A stretch of 64,000 bases of DNA, taken from positions 17,192,264 to 17,256,263 of the forward strand of contig NC_092583.1 in the NCBI RefSeq assembly GCF_037975245.1, in the 5' to 3' direction. This DNA comes from Apostichopus japonicus. Its lineage: Eukaryota > Echinodermata > Holothuroidea > Aspidochirotida > Stichopodidae. The notes below the pieces were generated by a model. That model did no database searches and was not told the DNA's origin. It saw only the letters and a list, made by a program, of their open reading frames with translations. Below, one piece after another: positions 42,001 to 57,000 of this stretch. The position numbers and the translations under genes were made by a program. The first letter of the stretch is position 1. Each line of letters begins with the position of its first letter.

Positions 42001-45000
42001 GTTCTCTACAACAAATATCAACCATTTGCCAGTTAAAAACTTGAGTTTCCCCTTCGAAAATTGAGAATTAATTTACCCTCTTCGAGCTTGAAAAGTTCGT
42101 TCGCCCGAAAATTTTCCTAATCTTATGTCGTCATGTGACGTCATCTTAGGAACACGATTTGCTCTCGCCGATTTGCTCTCTGCGATCAGAAGGGCGCCAT
42201 GATTAACTGATCTCATTTCCCGCCAACCAGCTTTCAGCAGAATAGTTAAGGTATCTTCAATCCTCTCACACATCAAGATAAATATGTTGGTCGTGATATT
42301 TATGTAGTATGGACTTGGCCAGACTGAAGCTGTATATATGGTTTTGTATTTTCAAATTTGAATTATTCGAATACGTGCGTAGTCCAATAAGATTGCATTA
42401 TAACTTGTTCATGTTTTGTAACTATGCATATTCATGATTATATACGTCATACATCAGTACCTTATCAGCGTCTGGGTATTCTGCGCTCGAGCACTGCTCA
42501 ACACAGTTCATACCACGCCTGTGTCTCTTGCATATTCTACATCCGGTAGAATCTCCTGCTCGCAAGCACCCTCCTTCACACTCCGGGTGACACTGTTGAC
42601 ACACCTGGGAAAGTAAACATACCATAGCCAACTTAAGCAAGTAGAGAACATGCAACCCGAGCAGGCCAGTCACTTAATATTTGAAATTCATATATGTTTA
42701 AATAAAGTAAGTGATATGGAAGTGCAACCTGGATTTATAGCAGTCTTGACTTGTCTTGACTTAAAATTAATGTTGTGTCTAAGGTCATCTTTCAAGATTA
42801 TTCGAAATGCAATTTGAACTCACCGATGAGTTAGGATACATGTGCGAGTTCACTTGCAAGTGATCAACATCACAAGAATCTAGAGAATCTAAACAGCTCA
42901 TCTGTTAAAGAGAATAAAGTATTCATATCGATGGATAAATTACAAAGAAAAAAGGGAGAGTCATTGGTGGTGAATTTATAACTTTGATATGTGAAAAGGT
43001 CACTGAATACAATCATCCTGATGAAATGTTCATTTGCCTTGACTGCATGCCATTGTCGAGATATGTTCCATGGAATTGTAGGCTTATATATACAATTTGT
43101 GCCGTGACGTGAACTTGATACAAACAAGCCTGATGTCATGGAAACACAACTAAAAAAGTGTTTTTCCAACATACTTCAAATTCTTTCTTGTACTTTAAAC
43201 TTGGATGCTTGCAGTATGAATATACTCGAGGTTCATATTTCTGTTGTATAAAACTTGACAAATCCTGTAGTGAAAAATATTGAAATCACAACTATTCCAA
43301 CGTGAAAACGAAAGTGACAAATAAAGATTTTTTTTATATTTTTTATTGCACATCTACGACATCACACTTGCTTGCGTCAGGTTTCCATTTTTGGTACAAA
43401 CTTTAAAAACATCGACCAACAATACCTGGAGAAGGCATGTACCAGTTGTATGTAAGTCTCGGAGAGTTACTTTAATTTAACTCATGACATATATCAGATT
43501 GTGAAGTTAGGTAATTTCATCTTTCTCCCAAACCCTCCTCCCTCCCCCCCCCCTTCGCATCCCTCCTCTTAATTCAGCTAGGAATAAGAATCAACAAACG
43601 GCATGAAAAGTAAAAAGTGTGGTTACGAATAACTAAACCATGCTGTCGGTGAGAAACATGTTGGTCAAACTTACTAATCATGAAAGCAAAAGTTTAACAA
43701 GCATATGCCACGTCACATTTTTAATTAAATATATGACAGAGATGTTAATACCTGCGTCCATGATCTTAAAATTAGCAGACAATGTTAGCTGGTCTATTGT
43801 TAATGTTAGCCAGTATAATATCTCTGTTCTGTCTTTTGTTTGTTTTGCTAAATCATTATCTCCAACATTTTTTTAAATGATTTGATTACAATATGAACAT
43901 AAATGTTAGAACACTTTTGGCGTTCCATACAAAATACTTACAAAGTTCTCTTCATGGTCGATTAAAACAATAGAACATTGGTTGCATCCCCCGTCGCCTA
44001 TCATATGTTCGTTACCCGTGCACCTGTGAGGAGGATTATGAACAGTTTCAAAAATAGGAAACTAAGAAATATTGTATTAAGAAATATTCAAATTACATCG
44101 TTAATTGGACTGTCATGTCGTGAACAAAGAATAAATGGCACAAAACAGAGATGAATGAGAGGTTTATTAGCATCTGCGGACTGGTCTCTTGCTTTCCAAT
44201 CTGAGGACCCAGAAGAAGCTTGCAACAACGTCACTACTTTCATCAGTGATGCAATGGGCATCTTCATACCAAGCAAGCTTGTGACCAAAAAGACCGGCGA
44301 CAAGGTATGGTTTGACGACCAATGCAAACAAGCAGCTACCAGGAAGCGGCGCCTCTTTAAGAAGTCCAAAAGAAACAACACCAAGGAAAACAGGGACAAG
44401 TTCACAGCAGCTAGAAAAGAGTACAATCATGTCGAGAAAAAAGCAAAGGTACAACAACAAACTGAGGAGGAACTCTCAGATGGCAGCCTTAGCAGTAAGA
44501 AATGGTGGAACACAGTCAACACTCTGTCTGGAAAGTCTACCAGAGCTAACATACCTGTGCTGAAAGATGGTACCCAGGTCTACACCTCAGCAAAAGAGAA
44601 GGCTGAAAAATTCTGTCAGACCTTTGCTAGGGAATGCCAGCTTGATAGTGCAGAGGAACCTGCTCCAGAAGTTCAGCGTACAACATCATGCGCCAAAGAT
44701 AGAATAGCTTTCAAGGTCAAAGATGTCAAAAAGCTCTTGAGGAATTAGCAACCCGACAAAGCTACTGGCCCTGATGAAATCCCTGCCAGAGTCCTGAAGG
44801 AGTGCAGTGCAGAACTTGCAAGACCACTCAGCGTGCTGTTTGAGCTTTGCTTCTCGCACGGTGTTTTTCCAAGTCAATGGAAAACTGTATCTGTCATCCC
44901 TATTCACAAGAGAGACTTTACGTCAGATCCATCTATGTACCGCCCCATCTCTCTTCTCTGCATCATCAGCAAGGTTATGGAGGCAGCTGTACAGAACCAA

Positions 45001-48000
45001 CTTCAGAAGTACTTCTTGGATACTCATCTGATATCGGATAGGCAGTTTAGATTTAGGCCACACCACAGCACGGCTGACATTCTCACCATACTCTCTCAAC
45101 AGTGGTCAAACAGCCTGGAGAGAGGTAACGAGGTGCGACTTATTGCCCTGGACATCAAAGGTGCATTTGACAAGGTGTGGCACAATGGTCTCTGCTCAAA
45201 ACTTGAAGCGATAGGAGTCTCAGGCAATCTTCTCACTTGGATCAGGAGCTACCTCGCAGACAGATCCATCAAAGTTGTCTTATCCGGACAGTCATCAAGT
45301 ATTTCCTCCATCAATGCGTCAGTGCCCCAAGGGTCAATACTGGACCTCTTCTGTTCTCTGTGTTCATCGACGATCTGGGCGACGAATGTGAAAACAACCT
45401 CTACCTCTATGCAGATGACTCTACTCTGTACTGTGAGATCTCATCAAGAGATGATCCCAAGGCGGTAACAGCAAGCTTAAACAGATACCTAGAGCAAATG
45501 AGGATCTGGGCAGCCAAATGGAATGTGACCTTTGAGCCATCGAAATGCAAGGCACTGACAATCTCAAGAAAGAGGAACCCTACTAAGCTGGATCTTATGT
45601 TTGGCAACACCAAACTGGCCGAAAAAGAGGAGCTGGAGATTCTGGGTGTCACAATTGACAGCAAGCTGACCTGGGCAAAACACATCTCGAAGGTATCATC
45701 CAGAGCTGGACAGAAACTGGGTGCCCTGAGGAAAGTTGCCAACAAATTGGACGTCAGGGGACGAGCAACAGTCTACAAGGCTCAGGTCCGTAGCGTGATG
45801 GAGTATGCCTCTCTTTCATGGATGAGTGCCTCGCCCACCACCTTAGGACTACTTGACTCGATCCAGAAGAAGGCCCTTCGCATCATAGGCACAAGTGAGG
45901 AGAAAGCACGAACTGAGTTGAACATCTCATCTCTTCACCAAAGACGTCAGGTGGCAGCAGCGACTGTTCTCTATAAGATGCACACCAACTCGTGCCCACC
46001 GGACCTAAAGGCAATGCTACCACAACCCTTTGTAGCTAGACGAGCTACACGCTCTAGCTTGTCGATGCCGGCCATGCTTTCACAGTACCAGTTTCGAGGA
46101 CAGTCTCCACTGGCAGGACCTTCATTCGCTCTGCGGTACATGTATGGAACAGCCTACCAGATAGCGTAGTTGGTGACATTTCTGACAACGGTGCTAAGTT
46201 GGAACTTTAAGCCTACAAAACCGTGCAACAAAAACATGGAATCTTCTAACGAACGATTTAAAGAGTAAAAAGTCAGTCACATCCTTTAAGAAGTGGTTTT
46301 GTAAGGAATAAGAGCTAGTTACTGACTACCACCAAGTTATACCTGTATGTAATTACTATATATATATATTGAACGATTGATTTGTATTTATGTATGTGTA
46401 TTTATACATATATATGTATATTTTTCTTTTCTTTTCTTTCTTCAGAGAGTCTTCCACATTGTTGAGCTTTTAAGCTTTATGGAAGACTTCTATCCACTTT
46501 GTACTTTTGTGGCAAAACAAACAAATAAATAAATATAGTAACTTAACGTAACGTAACGTAACTTAACATGGACGTTTTTATTGAAATAGGTAAAAATATT
46601 TTTCAAAAAGAAAGAACGTTGGATTTGGGACTGATGTAGGTGAACTCACCCCTGAGTACAAAAGTCAGGACACAATTCACATATCTTTCCAACGGGATAC
46701 TGTCCCTCATTACACTCGTTAGTACAGTGAGAACCAATCTGGAAATTACGACAACTAATACAATCTGTGTTACTCTGCGATATAAAGAAAACAGAAGAAG
46801 ACACAAACAGTAAAAATTATATATAATTGAGATAATGAATTAAACGGATATTAAACTGGGGAACTTATATAATTGAAAATATATATTCTAAACTAATCTT
46901 CGATCGACATGAGGTAAAATACAAGACCGCATCCCCCACCCTACCCCTTCCTCTTATGTTATCTCGATCTTCTCTCCCTCTTTTCCTCACGTTCCCCATT
47001 TTAGCCCTTTCCCTACCAGCCCCCCCCCCCTTCCCGCATTCAGAGCGTCGCGAGAATGCATCGGTGTTATACGATGAAGTATCAGAATTAAAAAGAATGC
47101 AAACACAGGCAAATATCACGAATTAGAAACCTCAAGTGGGATTCTTGAAAGTGATGTTACATGTTGATAAACATTAAGCAACATTATAAGCACATGACTC
47201 ACCGGCCCAGTACATCCTCCCGTACATTGTTCGTCACATAGTCCGCAAGTTCCTACGCCTCCGTCATCGGTAGGTGGAATAATGAAATGACTGAGGTATG
47301 CAAAACAAATGTTCAATATGTTTTATAACTTACATCAGGAATGTTTTACTTCAGCCTCGTAGATTCAGAATGAAAAGGGCGTGACCGGTGAACCGGAAGT
47401 AGGTCAAGTGGGCTCAGTGCTTAAGTTTACATTATTTTACACTTGATTAAATGGGAAAGAGTACGATTTAAGGCGAGTTACGTAAGAGAGGGGTGAAAAT
47501 AATTGAAAGCGGTACAAATACTTTGATGAAATTAAAACACTTTGGTCAAATTCCCATTTTTCTCCCGCAAAGGTTTATTCGTTTATTTAACCAATGTTTT
47601 AGTTTACTCTTGGCCAAGGTGCCGGGTCGTAAAGCGCTTGACAGATTTGAATATTGACGAGCTCTCCGAAAATGTACAAACCGTTAATCGATTCTCACAA
47701 AAGACATTCTTGAAATCGCCATCGATGAAACAAAGCTAAATACATATTTACTGCACTGATCTGAAATATTACAGAGGCGCATAAGAGACATAAAACTGAA
47801 AGCTCACACTCACGGTACAACATTACCTAGCGTTTATATCTAAGTAAAACTATGTCATAACATGTATACCCTATCAAAACTTGTAAAAAGAAGAAGGAGT
47901 ATTAAAGACAAAGCTCAGAGTTAAATTGAAACACATGTGTCCACCCAGTGAATTCTGTAATTTCCTCCAGATTCGATAAATTCTTATCCGGAAGTGACAT

Positions 48001-51000
48001 GATAGGATAGGGAAAAAATGTAATGTAGGGTAAAACTTTGCGGTATATAAAAATTATAAAGTACTTTTCGGGATCACATAGTGGTACACAGGTTCCATCT
48101 TCAAGCCCATAATTTCGACAGGTGAAACATTGGCCAGCAGATGGACCCCAACATCCAATATCTGTACACTCTTCATCGCACAATGAAGTTCCTGTAAATT
48201 AGGAAGAATGAGGAAACATATGATAATCGCGTCAACACTGCCATGTATGTTCGGTGGGGTTCACCCCGGTAGTTGGTGACCAAACTTACCCTTTCTTATT
48301 CTGCTAGTAAATGATACTGATAGAAGGGCCAAATACCAAAATATTGTGTCATGACACATTGAATCACTTGGAAGCAGGAGCTCAACCACCATTTTGTCTT
48401 GGGGTGGGGTGGGGTTGGGTGGATAATATGTTGTGTTGTCCAAGGGAGAGGTCGAAGGGCGATAGATACTTCCTCCTTTTTGTGAAATCTTGGAGGGTGA
48501 TTATATGCAAAATGATGCTTTATGAAACTTTTGAAAGAACGTTGGAGCGTGTTCGACTTTTTAGGTTGTACCGAACATATGTTAAACATCTATAAACTGT
48601 ACAATTTATAATAATCTGTCTCTCATTGGGTGTAGGAGGCTGATTTTATTATGGGATGACTAAGGCCCCCCCCCAACCCCTCATGCGGTTTATTTAATTT
48701 CGCCCCTGTGAAGGAGTCATTTGCATAGCAAACCAAATTAGATATTTTACATTGGCTTACATCGCATCACACCCGGTATAAAATGTATCCAATCACAAAG
48801 CATAAAATCTCTATAAACAACATTCACACCAGAGATCAAAACTGATGGTATCACATCACCATCATCTGCATCATAATACATCATAATACATCACACCACC
48901 ATCATAGACACCAAAATGCATCACACCACTATCGGCATCACAAGGTGTCACATCACTGTCATCGGCATCACAATGCATCACATCACTATCATCGGCATCA
49001 CAATACGTCACATCACTATCATCGGCATCACAATACGTCATTTCACTATCATCGGCATCACAATACGTCATATCACTATCATCGGCATCACGATACGTCA
49101 CATCACTCATCGTCATCACAGTGCATCACATCACTATCATAGACATCACAATACGTCACATCACTATCATCGGCATCACAATACGTCACATCACTATCAT
49201 CGGCATCACAATACAAGTATGGAACCACAATTAGGTGACAATATGGTCCGTTTCTTACCACACTGGGTCTGCGGAGAACGTTCCACCACTTCTTGCTGCG
49301 TAGGGTCATACAGTAGTTCCACGAACATTTCTCTTGTATGATAACATGTATCAACGTAAAATATATCTCCATTAACAGATTTTAACGAGCTGAAGTCTGC
49401 TATCTCAAGAAGTGGTATGTTAAGGATAAACGCGTACAATTTCCCCTCATGCACGCTGTTGGAAGAAGAAGAAGAAAAAGACATAAATGACAATGATATA
49501 TCATTTCTTGTATAATGTAACAAACTTAGAAGGCGGGTTGCACTTATGTCAAAAGAAAAGTATGCCGTGCACAATAATTCTTTACATCTTTCTATAAATG
49601 CGAGTTCGCAAAGTAAAGTTTTTGAATAGACTCAACGAAAACTCGCTTACATGAAACGCCAAAAGTGACATTATTTCAGTAACTCGCCATGCATTCACGT
49701 GCCCAATCTGGAGCATCAAACGACACGTCACTGATATTTAATCTGTGACAAACAATGCCGTGGAAAGAATTTTTCATTATGTGTAAATGACTATTTACTG
49801 AAATAATGTACCTGTTGGCGTCCCATATTTATATAATATGAAAGTCACTCTCAACCTGAAATCAAAACGTAAATTCATTAGCATTACACCGAGAATGAGT
49901 TCGTTTGGGAACTCATTTAGAGCGTTATTGTACCACCCAATGTGCAACTCAAAAAACACTCATTCGCTTACATGTAAGGTAAACACTTAACGTGATAAAA
50001 CTGGACTTGTCACCATTTGCAATTCTGAACATTGCATTTTTTCCGTTTTGAAAGCTGAAAAAAAATGGCCTGCCGTTTCAATGGAAATCCAATGCAATAA
50101 GTGACTAGCCTTACAATTCGTCATACCCTATCAATTCATTCTTCGAGCCCTTATGTTAACATTTCTATACAAACGTCGATACGTGCTATCCTTGTCTTTC
50201 ACTGAAACGGAACAGTGAACTGCACATGCGCACTTGGAACTAATATAAAATCATTTATTATATATAATATATCTCTTTCTGTTAAGTCACAGGATTTTTT
50301 TATTATTGATTGTGATGATGTTGAGAATTGTTTCAAAGGATTACATCTTCTCCAATTAATACTATTATTTTTGTTTGATCATAGTTTATGTTTCAGCCCT
50401 AGAACACGGAAGGGGAGTATTTCATACTGATTAAGAAGATAAGGACGGGATATCCGGGTACTTTTGAACTGTCATATGTACTGGCAAAGGAAATCCTCCC
50501 GTCAATTATGTCGATACGCACCAGTCCGCAGACTAGAATTCACTCCAAGATATATACGCCCCATGTTATTCTTCCTTGATGCTCGACTGAGATCGTCTGA
50601 AATGTCAACATGTTGGTTTTACAGCTTTTTACTATTTCATTTTTTTTTGGGCAACCATCTGCAGCATTTTTAAATCACAACAGAGTAGTTAAAGTGGTTA
50701 GTTCGTATTATGACATAAATGAAACGTAAACTTGGTCATATGATCGACTGGTACTCTTTATAGTCAGGATCCAGCTAAATGAATTAGCACTGTCGTGGAT
50801 TGCATCCCTTGTTGGAGATGTGAGGGGGGCAGTAAACAACCCTACTCCTAACCCCTTTTGTCCTGAAAGCTGCCCTCTGTCCAACCCTGTTCTTACACCT
50901 AGTGGTTGTTAGTATAGAGATGACTTCTTCCTTCGCCAGTCCACATGTACCGTTAGTCTGTGTTAAGAGGAATGGATAGACACGGAAGGAGGTTGGGGGG

Positions 51001-54000
51001 GGGGGGAGTGACCAAAGGGAGGATTAGTAGGCCAGGTGAGTATGGAGCGATTTAAATTCAGCGAATTTTGATCAAAATATTAACAAAAACTTGATTTTAA
51101 GTAACTGTAAACTTACGAAGTTTCTTCCCCTCCTATTTTTTCCAAATTTTCAAATATTGTCAGATCAATCAAGTTATGTTTTGGCGTGTCCCATGTCAGT
51201 ACCAAGTATCCCGTAATCTCAGTAACAGATCGAAATACTTCCAGATGAGCTGCAGTTATGCCAACAACTCCCGCCAACAATTCGCTGAAAAGAAACCCAA
51301 AAATAACGACCAATGTTTCAGCTTACTGATGTCAATATGTAATATTAAACTAAAGTATCGACTACTTCATTATGAGTGTCGATTTACTGAACTGGATACC
51401 CTCTGCTATATAGGACTTCCCCAATTACAAAGTCTATAGCAACTATATAATTGTATTTAATACAATCCAATCTGACCTTACCCACTTCCGGGTCATCGCT
51501 CACCTCCTTTCGAATCTACTATCAGAAGTCAAACAGCAATTACTTAACGGTAGACCATGATATATAGTGCATTTTAGTAAATGAGAAGAGGACCAGTTAA
51601 TAGAGACGATATCAAAATAGCCTAGGGTAGATCACGAATAACGATATTAGCCAACCATCATTCTCTTTCTTAATACATACAATTTGCTTTAGCCAACCGT
51701 GTAAGGCTCGAAGTCACGACCATTAAAGATGATGGGTATTGTTGCTGCTAATGATACCGACTTTATCCACTCGACTGTAGCACTGGCGAAATGATAGCTT
51801 GAAGATATTAGTGTCGTAAAATACTGTGAATCAATTCTCGCTGCTTCTAAGTTATGCCCATGCCACTTATATAACTATTTATATGTATAACTAGATTTTA
51901 GGAAAAACTTCAAGATGGTAGGTTATAACTTATCGCTTGCGTTCTTACTCTTTAAATGATTCTTCATTGATGAGAACATTACCCACAATGCGAGTGCAAT
52001 TAAGGAACCTATCTCCATCAATAAGATCCACTGTTAAAAACTCATTTAACGAGAGGCCAGCACAGTCTGCAAATAGAAAAGAAGATATTAGCACAGATTA
52101 CGCAATAACCCTATATGATATATTCAGAGGTTACAAAGACTGGTAAGTATGGATATTAAATAACTGCAATTGACCGGGGTGGTTGGTGAGATGTTTCTTT
52201 TTGGACAGAGGGATCGATGTGGAGGGTATGGGGCAACTGTTAAGAATCGACCCTCAAAGGTGACTGCTTCAGAATCCGAATTGTGCTTTTAATCAAAAAG
52301 AAATAGTGATAGGAAAATGAGAAAGGGGAGGATTTAATCTTTGAACGTAGTTGTACTATACAAATGTGTTCCTGCTAGTAGAGTGGAGGGAACGTTGGTT
52401 CCAGCTAGTAGAGGAAAGAGGACGTTGGTTCCTGCTATGAGAGGGGAGGGGACGTTGGTTCCTGCTAGTAGAGGGGAGGGGACGTTGGTTCCTGTTATGG
52501 AGGGGAGGGGACGCTGGTTCCTGCTAGTAGAGGAAAGAGGACGTTGGTTCCTGCTATGAGAGGGAAGGGGACGTTGGTTCCCTCTAGTAGAGAGGAGGGG
52601 ACGTTGGTTCCTGCTAGTAGAGAGGAGGGGACGTTGGTTCCTGCTAGTAGAGTAAAGAGGATGTTGGTTCCTGCTAGTAAAGGAGAGGGGACGTCGGTTC
52701 CTGCTAGTAGAGGGGAGGGGGCGTTGGTTCCTGCTAGTAGAGGGTGGGGACGTTGGTTGCTTCTATGAGACGGAAGGGAACGTTGGTTCCTGTTAGTAGA
52801 GGGGAGGGGACGTTTGTTTCCTGCTAGTAGAGAGGAGGGGACGTTGGTTCCTGATAGAAGAGTGGAGGGGACGTTGGTTGCTTCTATAAGACGGGAGGGG
52901 ACGTTTGTTCATGCTAGTAGAGGGGAGGGGAGTTGGTTCATGCTAGTAGAGAGGAGGGGACGTTGGTTCCTGCTAGTAGAGGAAAGAGGACGTTGGTTCC
53001 TGCTAGTAAAGTAGAGGGGACGTTGGTTCCTGCTAGTAGAGGGGAGGGGGCGTTGGTTCCTGCTAGTAGAGGGTAGGGGACGTTGGTTGCTTCTATGAGA
53101 CGGAAGGGAACGTTGGTTCCTGTTAGTAGAGGGGAGGGGCGTTGGTTCCTATTATGGAGGGGAGGGGACGCTGGTTCCTGCTAGTAGAGGAAAGAGGACG
53201 TTGGTTCCTGCTATGAGAGGGAAGGGGACGTTTGTTCATGCTAGTAGAGGGGAGGGGACGTTGGTTCATGCTAGTAGAGAGGAGGGGACGTTGGTTCCTG
53301 CTAGTAGAGGAAAGAGGACGTTGGTTCCCGCTAGTAAAGGAGAGGGGACGTTGGTTCCTGCTAGTAGAGGGGAGGGGGCGTTGGTTCCTGCTAGTAGAGG
53401 GTAGGGGACGTTGGTTGCTTCTATGAGACGGAAGGGAACGTTGGTTCCTGTTAGTAGAGGGGAGGGGACGTTTGTTTCCTGCTAGTAGTGAGGAGGGGAC
53501 GTTGGTTCCTGATAGAACAAGGGAGGGGACGTTGCTTGCTTCTATGAGACGGGGGGTGACGTTTGTTCATGCTAGTAGAGGGGAGGGGACGTTGGTTCCT
53601 GCTAGTAGAGGAAAGAGGACGTTGGTTCCTGCTAGTAAAGGAGAGGGGACGTTGGTTCCTGCTAGTAGAGGGGAGGGGGCGTTGGTTCCTGCTAGTAGAG
53701 GGGAGGGGATGTTGGTTCCTGTTATGGAGGGGAGGGGACGTTGGTTCCTGCTATTAGAGGAAAGAGGACGTTGGTTCCTGCTATGAGAGGGAAGGGGACG
53801 TTGGTTCCCTCTAGTAGAGAGGAGGGGACGTTGGTTCCTGCTAGTAGAGAGGAGGGGACGTTGGTTCCTGCTAGTAGAGGAAAGAGGACGTTGGTTCCTG
53901 CTAGTAAAGGAGAGGGGACGTCGGTTCCTGCTAGTAGAGGGGAGGGGGCGTTGGTTCCTGCTAGTAGAGGGGAGGGGACGTTGGTTGCTTCTATGAGACG

Positions 54001-57000
54001 GAAGGGAACGTTGGTTCCTGTTAGTAGAGGGGAGGGGACGTTTGTTTCCTGCTAGTAGTGAGGGGAGGGGACGTTGGTTCCTGATAGAAGAGGGGAGGGG
54101 ACGTTGGTTGCTTCTATGAGACGGGAGGGGACGTTTGTTCATGCTAGTAGAGGGGAGGGGACGTTGGTTCCCTCTAGTAGAGAGGAGGGGACGTTGGTTC
54201 CTGCTAGTAGAGGAAAGAGGACGTTGGTTCCTGCTAGTAAAGGAGAGGGGACGTTGGTTCCTGCTAGTAGAGGGGAGGGGGCGTTGGTTCCTGCTAGTAG
54301 AGGGTAGGGGACGTTGGTTGCTTCTATGAGACGGAAGGAAACGTTGGTTCCTGCTAGTAGAGGGGAGGCGGCGTTGGTTCCTATTATGGAGGGGAGGGGA
54401 CGCTGGTTCCTGCTAGTAGAGGAAAGAGGACGTTGGTTCCTGCTATGAGAGGGAAGGGGACGTTGGTTCCCGCTAGTAGAGAGGAGGGGACGTTGGTTCC
54501 TGCTAGTAGAGAGGAGGGGACGTTGGTTCCTGCTAGTAGAGGAAAGAGGACGTTGGTTCCTGCTAGTAAAGGAGAGGGGACGTCGGTTCCTGCTAGTAGA
54601 GGGGAGGGGGCGTTGGTTCCTGCTAGTAGAGGGTAGGGGACGTTGGTTGCTTCTATGAGACGGAAGGGAACGTTGGTTCCTGTTAGTAGAAGGGAGGGGA
54701 CGTTGGTTCCTGTTAGTAGAGGGGTGGGACGCTTGTTTCCTGCTAGTAGAGAGGAGGGGACGTTGGTTCCTGATAGAAGAGGGGAGGGGACGTTGGTTGC
54801 TTCTATGAGACGGGAGGGGACGTTGGTTCCTGCTAGTAGAGGGGAGGGGACGTTGGTTCATGCTAGTAGAGAGGAGGGGACGTTGGTTCCTGCTAGTAGA
54901 GGAAAGAGGATGTTGGTTCCTGCTAGTAAAGGAGAGGGGACGTTGGTTCCTGCTAGTAGAGGGGAGGGGGCGTTGGTTCCTGCTAGTAGAGGGGAGGGGA
55001 CGTTGGTTGCTTCTATGAGACGGAAGGGAACGTTGGTTCCTGTTAGTAGAGGGGAGGGGACGTTGGTTCCTGTTAGTAGAGGGGTGGGGACGTTTGTTTC
55101 CTGCTAGTAGAGGGTAGGGGACGTTGGTTGCTTCTTTGAGACGGGAGGGGACGTTGGTTTCTGCTAGTAAAGGGAAGGGACGTTAGTTCCTGCTCGCAGA
55201 GAGGAGGGGACGTTGGTTCCTGATAGAAGAGGGGAGGGGACGTTGGTTGCTTCTATGAGACGGGGGACGTTGGTTCCTGTTAGTGGAGGGGAGGGGACGT
55301 TGGTTCCTGTTGGTAAAGCGGAGGGACGTTGGTTGCTTCTATGAGACGGGAGGGGACGTTGGTTCCTGTTAGTAGAGGGGAGGGGACGTTGGTTCCTGCT
55401 AGTAAAGGGAAGGGGACGTTGGCTCCTGCTAGAAGAGGGGAGGGTACGTTGGTTGCTTCTATGAGACGGGGACGTTGGTTCCTGTTAGTGGAGGGGAGGG
55501 GACGTTGGTTCCTGTTGGTAAAGCGGAGGGACGTTGGTTCCTGCTAGTTGAGGGGAAGGGAAGGTTGGTTCCTGCTAGTAGAGGGGATGGGAAGTTGGTT
55601 GCTTCTATGAGACGGGGGGACGTTGGTTCCTGTTAGTGGAAGGGAGGGGACGTTAGTTCCTGCTATGAGAGGGGAGAGGACGTTGGTTCCTGTTGGGTAG
55701 AGGGGAGGGACGTTGGTTCCTGCTAGTAGAGGGGAGGGGAGTCGGTGCCTGCTAGTAGAGGGGAGGGACGTTGGTTCCTGCTAGTAGAGGGGAGGGGGAC
55801 GTTGGTGAAGTGAGGAGGATGGGCTGGAGAGATTAAGCGATCGGGGAAGGTATGGCGATGTTAAGTTTCAGTTAAAGAAAAATAACATTGAATAAATGGT
55901 ACCTTTTGGACAAATGCCGTCACATTCAATGCACTCGCCATCAATATTTTGGTAATTATAGCTGCACTCCTCCACGCAGAATTGATCCTGACCGACTAGT
56001 GAATCTGTAATGATACGATATGGTTCATTTAACATATTATGGAGGTTCTTGTGGTGAGTTTCAACATACTCCAACAGCCTTCGCCTTTTGTCTATCAGGG
56101 GCATTACAAGGGCATTACTAGGGCATTGTAAGTGCCTCGAATTTGACAATAGTTTTGAGTTTGCAGTAACTCCTTTTACGATATACTTATTCCAATCTAA
56201 TATTAGTGTAAATTATGTACTATTTTGTGGGTATGTACAACCTACAATTTCGAAGCACTTATTTTTAACATCGAAATATAAACAATATTCAACTGAGTGT
56301 GACTCCAGAAATTGGACGTGTAACTTTAAACCACGATAACTCTACAAGGAACAAGAGTATTCTCCATCTTTTTGGAAGGAGAGAGAGGGGTGAGGTATGA
56401 AGGGGACAATATACAGGTCGGATTCCACTGTCATACAGCAACGATAAGGTACTTCAAATTAAGACGGTTGGCAACGGATGTTGCAATTGCTGATAACGTC
56501 CAACATACTGATGATATGAACAACGAAACACTGTTAATTAAATGTAAAACGGCTCCCCTTAGGGACCCATATGAATCAATTCATTCCTTCATAGTCTAAC
56601 GTGGTCTCCTCACGACACTGCGTATCAGTAAGACATTTATGTGCAATAATTGAAGTATAATATAACTTTTATGACAAAAACTGTTCTTACGTTGTCCACT
56701 GTCTTTCAGAGTTTCAAAGTTGTTGTTTCAATTTTTGAAGACCATCACAGTCGATTCTTTAAACAACATGGCTGCCGAAAATGTCACAAATTGGATCGTA
56801 AATTTAGAAAGGTAGCCTACTCATACACATGAATATATTTACCAGGACAGGATTCCAAACATTGGCCTTTATGTTCGTATCGAAATTCTGGATTTATCTC
56901 GGTTAGAAAGGTCGCTGGATTATAAATCATTTTCGGAGGACAAGCTGATACGCACTCATCACCATTGGTAAGAAATCGACAGGACTAAAGAGGTAAATGA

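Noticed and set aside
52341-55547. Long open frames reading VPASRGEGTL repeats and, on the other strand, PLPSTSRNQR repeats
   Set aside because: Products of the 30-bp intronic minisatellite; present on both strands and broken at every unit of irregular length.
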